From Erythrobasidium yunnanense (taxonomy: Eukaryota > Basidiomycota > Cystobasidiomycetes > Erythrobasidiales > Erythrobasidiaceae), in the NCBI GenBank assembly GCA_001600175.1, contig BCJC01000005.1, positions 352,471 to 416,470 on the forward strand: a DNA stretch of 64,000 nucleotides. The letters are read 5' to 3'. The notes under the pieces were generated by a model. It was not told where the DNA came from and ran no database searches. It saw only the letters and a program-made list of their open reading frames with translations. The translations under genes were made by a program, and so were the position numbers. Below are positions 56,478 through 64,000 of this stretch, piece by piece. How positions within the stretch are numbered: position 1 is the first letter of the stretch; each line of letters starts with the position of its first letter.

Positions 56478-57059
56478 CTTAGACAAGCGCGATATGGGTG
56501 CCTGGGTCTTCACAAAGCCAGTCTTCATCATTAGAGGAATCTCAAGCTCGTTGTACATCCGAGACGATCGGACAAGCCGATGTTTTCACATACTTTGATC
56601 TGCAGCGCATTCGAACGGCCCCTCGACTCTTACCAAGAAACAGTACGAATACGGTTATTTCCTTGACGGAGAATGCTCACGTCGGCAATACAAGCTTGGA
56701 TTACGATAGGACGAACAAGGTTTGCTGATCCCATGAAGGACTTGCTTGAACCGGCAGGCGAAACGAGCTTGCCTCCCATTTCGAGCGAGAAAACGGACAG
56801 CATGCGCGACTTACGATGAGGAGCTACACTGTATCCAACTCACTCAAGAGCCGTATCTGGCTGCCTTACTTGGCTGTGCGAAGGTTTTCGGCCTCAGATG
56901 GGTCTTCGAGAAAGCTAGCGTACCTCTTCTGCTCAAGGAATGGAGGAAGATTGCACGCAAACCAGCAGTTTCTCTTGACCGCTCTACATGACTCCCTCTT
57001 TTATCAGTCTGCATCTGTCTATCCAGCGTTGAAGGTCCGCGAATCAGGTCTTCTGGGCA
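56478..57059. other. Spacer upstream of secreted paralogue 3
   Basis: About 580 bp with no clear gene. Unlike paralogues 1 and 2, I find no TATAAA box about 108 bp before the start at 57060. Confidence 0.45.
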
Positions 57060-58597
57060 ATGCAGATATGGCTCGCATTTCTAGCAGCAACAGCGATGTT
57101 AGCAGATGGTTCGATTCTAGAGGAGCAAACTCTCGGGCGAAGAGTCTGTAAGTCTAACGCCCGCTGCCTGTAAAGAGAGCGGAGGCTGGACCTAATTCTC
57201 GGATGTTAGTCACCTGCACCTCAATCCTTCCTAGCATGAATGCGGACCTTAGCAAAGCAACTTCTTTCTGCAAGATATTCCTTCAGATCTCACCGCGTAC
57301 TGTCACTTCCACCTCAACAATCACATCACGGACAATAACCGTGTCCAAGCCTGTTTATAGTGAGTCGCAATACCTTGTGTAGTACAGGCTTTGGAGCTGA
57401 CTGTTCTCCTATCGATACATCAGCTACTACGGTCCTTTCGATCACTCCGCCTACTCAAGCCCAGATCATCACAAAACAGGTCAAGCAGACTGTCCGAACG
57501 ACTCCAGCGATCAGGACGGTCACGACGACACTCACTAGCACAGCCTTTGTCGATCCCAATGGCCAGACGATTGCGATGCGAAAGCGGAACGAACCTACGC
57601 CTGTACAGCTTGCTGAGCGGGCGATTGCGACTCCACCTTATCTGAAGGGGATGAGCAAGGCTGGAATCAGAGCTGCATGTCAATGTCTAGAGATACCTAC
57701 GCCAACCATCACTCAGCGTAAAACCGCTCTAGCTACTGGTCAGCCTGAGTTGCGATTTCAGTAAGCTTTGCCTAGCTGATCACGCTTTTTTTGATGCAGC
57801 TACTGTCACCAAAATCCTCAGTAGAAAGGTCATCAAAACAACGACGCTCCCGACACCGCTTCTAACCAGTACTTACACGAGCACAAGGCAGATAGTCGTC
57901 ACTGCAGCGACTCCGAAAGCGATGGAAACGGCATATAATGTAGTCAACGTAAATGGTTGTCCGCCTACGCGAGCAATTACCTGGCTGTGCCCCGAGCAGA
58001 CTGGCGATGATAATGGTAGCGATGCACATTACCTAAACTGTACCGTTACAGCCTTCGATGGATTCTCAGGCTCTTGTCTCTACTGGAGAGATGGTAAGAC
58101 ACCATCTTTGCTGTTTATCTAGAGCTTGCAGCTGAAATATACTTGTAAAGATGGACTGCCTGCCGCGTCTACCCTTAGTCTGGGCGATGGGTCTGGTGAT
58201 CCTGACAACGACGAGACGAGGGATGCTATCTATGGGGATGAAACTGTAAGCATGGCTGGATCCAGTAGAGGTTTGATTTTATGCTTACTTTGTATTGTTG
58301 TTCCAGACCGATGACTGTCCATCTTGGGCCGATTGGACGTGTTCTGCTAGCTCCGGTGTAGCACAACGATCTCTTAATCTTGTTGATGTACCTCAAGAGT
58401 ACGAAGTCTCGAAGCGTGGCTATATACCTAAAGCGATAAGTCCTGCTCAGCATTGGAAAAAAGGCAAAACAATAATGCCAAAAGGCATACGGCGTGGTGG
58501 TAGTAAGTTTTTTGATATGGACTTCTGCAGTAGCCAAGCTGTTGACTTATATCGGTCTGCAGAGTATGTGATTCAGATACCGGAAGGCATGCAATAG
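57060..58597 (+). CDS. Secreted protein with Kex2-type sites, diverged paralogue 3
   Basis: The signal peptide is in a short first exon: MQIWLAFLAATAMLADGS, then ILEEQTLGRR, matching the position of the signal in the other two. After an intron it reads FTCTSILPSMNADLSKATSFC. Kept features: a basic RKR before NEPTP, YLKGMSKAGIRAACQCLE, GCPPTRAITWLCPEQTGDDN, TDDCPSWADWTCSA, AQRSL and SKRGYIPKAISP; it ends IQIPEGMQ. It has an extra 57-nt intron (58094-58150) within the codons for WRDDGLPAAS, absent in the paralogues. More diverged than the other pair, so it is probably the older branch. The frame stays open throughout. Confidence 0.72.
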
Positions 58598-59125
58598 AAG
58601 AACCAGAAGAGAAACTACAAAGAAGCCTTAAAGAGATACGATACGACACAATCAAGCTCTTCGAAAGCATCAATGTAACCATGAACAAACAAAAGGTCAA
58701 ACAGAATATGTAGAACTTACAAAGTCAAGAGACGCGACTCGGGGAAGCTTTGATTGCTTGTCAGTATGAAGAAGTAGGGGCGCCAGGGTGTTGTCTTCAT
58801 CATTAACTACAGAGCAACGAGAGAAATGCGATCTTCCTGCCCTGCGTGCGCATTAAAGCAATTGAGAGCAACCTGCTATTGGCCTTTTTGGCCGTACTGC
58901 GTCCACCTCTCCACATGGCGACGCGTCGAACTGTAGCAGAACTGTCGTTTTCGATGTACACATCTCGGCTATTCGACCCTCCCGGCCGTGTGTCGATCCC
59001 TTTGGCCTTGGGCGATCTGCATGTTTTGTGACGACGAATCAGAAGCAATGCGATGCAATGTGTAGATAGTAGCACAGCTTTGACGCGCCTCTCTCTGCTT
59101 GCCAGCATCTACAAACCTCTAAACA
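58598..59125. other. Spacer without a clear gene
   Basis: About 530 bp between two plus-strand genes, with only short ORFs. It must hold the terminator of paralogue 3 and the promoter of the oxidoreductase. No palindrome or TATA box stands out. Confidence 0.5.
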
Positions 59126-61062
59126 ATGTCTAATCTACATTCTTCCGGTACCAACAGGACTGGTGAGCTGACAGCGCTGGAGCAGCCATTCGTGAAATGG
59201 ATTCAACCTAATCAGCGATATCTCGTTCATTCCTTTCGTTGAACTATCCCAGTCTGGCTTGAGCGAGACGACCTTATCGATGCGAACCTCGCTCCTGCCT
59301 ATCCGAAGCTCGAGAAGGATCTCGATACCGATGTTCTCGTTGTCGGTGCTGGAATCGCTGGTCTACAAATCGCATATGAACTCCTTCTGACCGGTATCAG
59401 CAAGGTCGTCATCATCGAGGACGGAAGTGAGCGCGACCTTGCGCACGGATTGAGGTGGTGTCGCTGACTGCGACTGTGCAGAGATTGGCTCTGGAGAGAC
59501 AGGAAGAACCACTGGCCAACTCTCTGTCGACAACGAGTACAACGAGTTTGTGGTGCGCACGAGGGAAGCTCGAGGTTGCTTTGCGAGGAAGCTGAAGCGT
59601 GCGGTTTTGGCAGTCCCTGCACGGCGCAAAGAACACAGCTATAGTGGCAGAAGCTCAGCAAGCAGCTATTGACCGCATCGGAGCTATCGCCGAAAAGCAC
59701 AAGATCGATTGTGGATATGAGCGAGTTCCAGGCTATAACCTTCACGGTCAGCCTCCCGGCTCGAAGGACTTTGGCCTCAAGATCCTTCAAGAGATCTGGC
59801 AAGCTGCCCATGACACGAAGAAGCTGGACATCGAGCTCGTCGACGATGCTGAAATCGTAGGATTCCCGTCCGGAAGATGCATCAAGTTCAACAATCAGGC
59901 TGTCTTCCATCCTACGCTCTATATCAAAGGCTTAGCGAGAGTCATCACTGGAGAGCTTGGCGGATCGATCTATGAAAACACGCACATGAACGAATACAAA
60001 GAAACCGGAGGCCGCGTCAAAGTCACTACAGCTGATGGGCGTACTATCCTTGCCAATACCTTGGTCATGGCTACCAATGTGCCACTTCAGAAGGTATGTT
60101 CTCCTCCAAACCCTCGCTGTACGTAACTGAGCCATTCCGCAGCTCGACATAATTGACCGCATCACACCCTACCGCACCTATGCCATCGCTGTAAAGATCC
60201 CGAACGACAAGCTCTCCGCCTCTGGTTCCGGGAAGCCTGCCATGTGGTGGGATATTGCAGATCCCTACCACTATGTCCGCTCTACGCAACACAAAGATGA
60301 GAACTACAAGCTTCTCATCGTTGGTGGTGAGGATGAGAAAGTAGGACAGCATAACGATATGGACGAACGATATGCAAATTTGGAGAAGTGGACTAGGGAG
60401 AGATGGGCAGGCGCACTTGAGGTGGAATATCGCTGGAGTGGACAAGTCACAGATACCGTCGACGGCCTGGCATACATTGGAAAGAATCCTCTTACCAAGA
60501 ATGTATACATCCATAGTACGTACATTTCTTCGACCTTTCGAGGAGAACAAACACTGACTTGGCTTCCGCCGCAGCTGGCGATAACGGCGACGGCTTGACA
60601 TATGCAGCCGTTGGTGGCATTATTATCCGCGATCTCATCCTTGGAAGACACAACGACTGGGCTGAAACTTTCGCTCCCGGCCGTCAATTCTCCACTTCCC
60701 ACATCTCGCGCGCTATAAAGACGCTTCCAAGTTATATCAGCGAGAATCTGCACGACCAGGCATACTTTGCAAAGTGGGTTACGACGTGCACCAAGACAAT
60801 GACAGACATCGAAGATCTAGTACCTGGAGAAGGCGAGGTCGTCAGAGATGGAGTACACCCTGTAGCGGTATACAAGGATCCGCAAGGCTCCCTGCACAAG
60901 ATGACGGCTATTTGCCCGCATTTGAAAGGTATTGTAGCTTGGAACAAGGATGAAAAGACCTTCGACTGCCCTATCCATGGCTCCAGATTCACATGCAAGG
61001 GGGAGGTTATCAACGGACCTGCAAAGGGCAATCTGAAGAACTCTAGTGACGTGGTTGTATGA
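59126..61062 (+). CDS. FAD-dependent oxidoreductase (DAO type) with C-terminal Rieske [2Fe-2S] domain
   Basis: A two-domain redox enzyme. The start MSNLHSSGTNRT is at 59126; an intron leads to VWLERDDLIDANLAPAYPKL. The FAD-binding beta-alpha-beta fold is DTDVLVVGAGIAGLQIAYEL (about 59325-59390), followed by IGSGETGRTTGQLS. The DAO-type body continues through IDCGYERVPGYN, LVMATNVPLQK and the C-terminal FAD contact TVDGLAYIGKNP. The last exon holds a Rieske motif, CPHLKGIVAWNKDEKTFDCP then IHGSRF, with the C-x-H...C-x2-H ligands. It ends KNSSDVVV. About five introns are present. Enzymes of this build occur in bacteria and fungi and probably oxidise amines or imino compounds; the substrate is unknown. 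No targeting signal is seen. Confidence 0.87.
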
Positions 61063-61393
61063 GGAATTAGTAAGCAGTAATCGTTGGTGTATACTCAGAA
61101 TCCAAACAGGGAGTCATAAGCCGAACTCATCGCGGGCTGACAAGCTGACGCGAAACTTGGATTGCTGCACCAAGGCTTACATCTCATTGAGGAAGAGATT
61201 GTATGTCAGTATTGAATCCACCTTCCTGTAGGAAGGGAAGCCATCTGATCAGGCCGTTCAACGGTCGACGATCGAAGGTCGCGTTTGGTACTGAGAGAAG
61301 GAAGGCGATAATGGCTTATGTGTTTATCTGCTTCTTTGCTCTGCTCTGTATTGTAATATCAAGCAAGAACTCGTCCGCAAGCTGTAACATCAT
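61063..61393. other. Spacer upstream of the PIF1 gene
   Basis: About 330 bp. An open frame from 61311 (MAYVFICFFALLCIVISSK) runs into the PIF1 N-terminal region, so the PIF1 start could be there. Otherwise nothing is seen. Confidence 0.35.
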
Positions 61394-63937
61394 GGTAAGA
61401 AGTAGCGTTTCCTCCGCTTCAACACCTTCGTCCTCATCAGGCTTTCGCCCTGCTTCGTCGCTCGTCAAGATTGAACCTTCCGAGTCTGCTGCTGGTCCCG
61501 CTGCTTCGACATCGCGTAAATCATCGAGGTAAACAGTGGTGGACCTTTCTTGACGTTTTTGGCACGCGTTGATTTGAGCTGGACGACCCAGCGCGAGATT
61601 CCATCCGTACACAACCCCAACACTTCCTACTTCACGAGCTAGCTCCGGCACATCTCAGTCTAGACGTTCCTCTGGGTCTCCTGAGGTTATAGACTTGACC
61701 TTAGATGACGACGAAGATGAAGATGCTCCCATTCCAGCAGGGAAACGCGAGGATGAAGACATCAACATCAACCAAGATCATGGAAACCAAGCTCAGCCTG
61801 AAAACAAGGGAGTGGATCACGGTGTAGAGCTATCCGAAGAGCAACAACGCATCTTCGATCAAGTTGTAAATGAAGGACAGAACGTATTTCTGACTGGGAA
61901 GGCCGGAACAGGTGCTCTACCTTCATGCAAACGAGAGATCTGAGAGCTTACATTATACTCGTGCTTGCAGGCAAGTCGGTTCTGATAAAAGCTATTATCA
62001 AGGCTCTCCGCAAGAAGTATGAGCGCAAGCAGGTAGCTGTCACAGCTACAACAGGAGTAGCAGCAAACAACATTGGAGGGGGCACCATACATTCGGCAAG
62101 TCGACTCCATACGCCTACGCCAAATGCTTTCCGGCTAAGGTTGCTCTCTCAGTGGGCAAAGATCGGTCTAGGCAAGGAGGATGTGGACAAGCTATATGGC
62201 AAGCTATCTAAACAGGCTAAGAGTTCTGATTCTACATGGGGAGGATGTAAAGTCCTCATTCTGGATGAAAGTGAGCATTATCATTGCACGGCAAACAACG
62301 ACCTCCTGAAGCTGAATGCACCCTATCGACAGTTTCGATGCTTGACGGAAAACTTTTCGATGTATGTGCCCTATTTTTCCCATATGTTCTTCAGGGCTGA
62401 AAAGTTCGCTCAGAAACTGGAAATTCTAGCCCGAAGGTTGAGGGACAATCCTGAGCCTTTCGGAGGCATTCAACTAGGTAAAGTAGTATATAATATTGCG
62501 GATCCTCGATTTGAGGCTTACAATATCGATGCAGTCCTCGTTGGGGATTTCCTGCAATTACCGCCGGTACCCGATTTCCAGGCGGCCACAGAAGGTCTGC
62601 AGAAGTCCGTCGTACAGTTTGCCTTCCAATCAGAAAGATGGGACAAATGCAATCTCCAAGTAGTGTCTTTGACGAAGTAAGTAATCACGCAACACGTAGA
62701 GAGGCGATTCTTGCCTGACTCATGGAAACACTAGGGTATTCCGACAGAGAGACCAAGCATTTGTGAAGATTCTGAACGAGGTTCGAGTCGGAAAAATGTC
62801 CCCGGATACTGTTCGAGCGCTGTGCCAACATCAGCAACCCGTAAATTATCAGGACGGCGTACAAGCTGTCAGTATCTATCCGAAAAAAGATAGAGTGAAG
62901 GGAGAAAACGACAGCAGATTACGAGCTCTGCGAACGGCGTCTCACAGCTTCCTGGCAAAGGACGAATCGGGATGGGATGGTCAGGAACACTTCAGACCGT
63001 TCTTCACCGACAAAGAGAAGCTCCGTGACTTCCTCGAGCAGGTGAGCAGCGCACGTCTTTGTTAACCCTTTGGCTGAGCTAGCTTTGTTGTCCCAGCACA
63101 CCCCGGCTACTTTCAAGCTAGAGCTCAAAATCGGTGCTCAGGTTATGCTCGTGAAGGTAGGCCTCCTCAATCCACATTGACTCCGGAAAGCCTGACATGA
63201 AATCTTTTACAATGAAAGAATCTCCAAAACGGACTGGTCAATGGCAGCTGTGGTATTGTCAAAGGCTTCCTGACAAGAGAAGATGTAGCAGAAAGAGCGG
63301 AGGGGGACGAACCAATTGAAGTCGCTCAGCCTATTCTGAGCGAGAGAGAAAGACTAAGAATTGGCCTAAGGCCACACGAGCATTACGAAAGTCCTGTTCC
63401 AGACGGCAGCTGGCCCTTCGTCGAATTTAAAAATGGGAAACGTGCTCTTCTCGAGCCTTTGGACTTCGCCGCTCAAAACTGCCAAGGTGTATATGAAGGC
63501 ATCCGTAGTCAGGTCCCTCTAACCCTGGCTTGGGCGTAGGATGACACATCTATTGACGGGCTATAATAGAATGCTAAAGTAAACCCATTCTTCGCAGCAT
63601 TTCGATCCACAAGTCCCAAGGTCAGACCCTAGAAAGAGTACGAATCGCTGTGGCCGATTCGTTCGCCGAAGGCATGGCATACGTTGCCTTATCGAGAGCA
63701 ACAAGTCTGGTGGGTATCCTGAGAGTGCATGCTACGAAGAGCGATAGCCTAATGTATTCTGAAATTGCAGGATGCAGTCGAGATCATCGATTTCAATCCG
63801 TTGAAGTGAGTCTACCAGCTCCTCAATATACCAAAACTTGGCTTATCATTAGCCTACACAGAGTCAAGGCCTTTAAGATAGTCTTAAACTGGATGAAGAA
63901 GCAAGAGGAGCTGGTCAAGCAAGAAGAAATGGATTAA
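61394..63937 (+). CDS. PIF1-family 5'-3' DNA helicase
   Basis: A superfamily 1B helicase of the kind that protects telomeric, mitochondrial or G4-rich DNA. The N-terminal region is Ser-rich and acidic (GSPEVIDLTLDDDEDEDAP). The core begins LSEEQQRIFDQVVNEGQNVF. The Walker A motif GKAGTGKS is split by an intron at about 61911-61971. Then VAVTATTGVAANNIGGGTIH, Walker B CKVLILDES, motif III VLVGDFLQLPPV and SLTKVFRQRDQAF. The C-terminal motifs are IGAQVMLVKNLQNGLVNGS, ISIHKSQGQTLERV and GMAYVALSRATSL. It ends EELVKQEEMD. About eight introns are present. The start is uncertain: 61394 or a Met at 61311. Confidence 0.88.
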
Positions 63938-64000
63938 TAGGACTTCGATGCTCACTCGTAGACTTACTAAATCACCACAAGGAATGACACTCCAACTAAA

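Noticed and set aside
57060-57151. Secreted paralogue 3 as a truncated gene without a signal peptide
   Set aside because: In another frame a short first exon (MQIWLAFLAATAML) supplies a signal peptide at the expected place.
1-64000. Transposable elements or virus-derived elements
   Set aside because: I found no reverse transcriptase, integrase, transposase or terminal repeats. The repeats present are explained by the inverted duplication and small tandem duplications.

Overview
The window looks like nuclear DNA from a filamentous or yeast-like fungus. Almost every gene is cut by several introns of about 45-90 nt. The gene content is fungal: Zn2Cys6 transcription factors, a TRI12-type and a DAL5-type MFS transporter, a peroxisomal acyl-CoA oxidase and small secreted cysteine-rich proteins. 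The high intron density in housekeeping enzymes fits Basidiomycota, possibly a tremellomycete-like lineage, but that placement is inference. I saw no rRNA, CRISPR array, virus-like element or intact transposon.

Layout from left to right. (1) 1-5.2 kb: the 3' part of a RING-finger SNF2 helicase, then a convergent gene for a disordered nuclear-type protein with an HNH-like zinc loop. (2) 5.7-24.6 kb: a metabolic cluster made of a CocE/NonD hydrolase, transcription factor TF1 (C2H2 + Zn2Cys6), a cytochrome P450, a TRI12-like MFS exporter, a phytanoyl-CoA dioxygenase-like enzyme, transcription factor TF2 (Zn2Cys6) and an acyl-CoA oxidase ending in the peroxisomal signal AKL. No core synthase is visible. 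The exporter and TF2 each carry an in-frame TAA. (3) 25.3-28.2 kb: three unrecognised minus-strand genes. (4) 28.9-36.2 kb: methylmalonate-semialdehyde dehydrogenase and GABA transaminase, divergent from a 182-bp promoter, followed by a general aldehyde dehydrogenase. Together they make a beta-alanine/GABA/valine catabolic module. (5) 36.4-39.3 kb: a large disordered protein with Cys-rich N-terminal motifs. (6) 40.4-41.8 kb: a tandem pair of small secreted eight-cysteine proteins. (7) 42.6-47.4 kb: an inverted, partly decayed copy of the TF1-P450 part of the cluster. In it the N-terminal part of TF2 is joined to the C-terminal part of TF1, a natural chimera, and the P450 copy is a pseudogene. 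(8) 48.8-58.6 kb: three paralogous secreted proteins with conserved Lys-Arg (Kex2-type) sites, separated by a DAL5-family transporter. (9) 59.1-63.9 kb: an FAD oxidoreductase with a C-terminal Rieske domain and a PIF1-family helicase.

The cluster at 5.7-24.6 kb probably takes up or modifies a lipophilic or esterified compound: hydrolysis by CocE, oxidation by the P450 and the PhyH-like dioxygenase, export by the MFS, side-chain shortening by the acyl-CoA oxidase. The two local regulators would control it, and its divergent promoters hold several CCG/CGG inverted repeats of the kind Zn2Cys6 proteins bind. The most notable observations are the TF2-TF1 chimera in the inverted duplicate, the in-frame stops that suggest a decaying cluster, and two families of secreted proteins that look like effector or peptide precursors.
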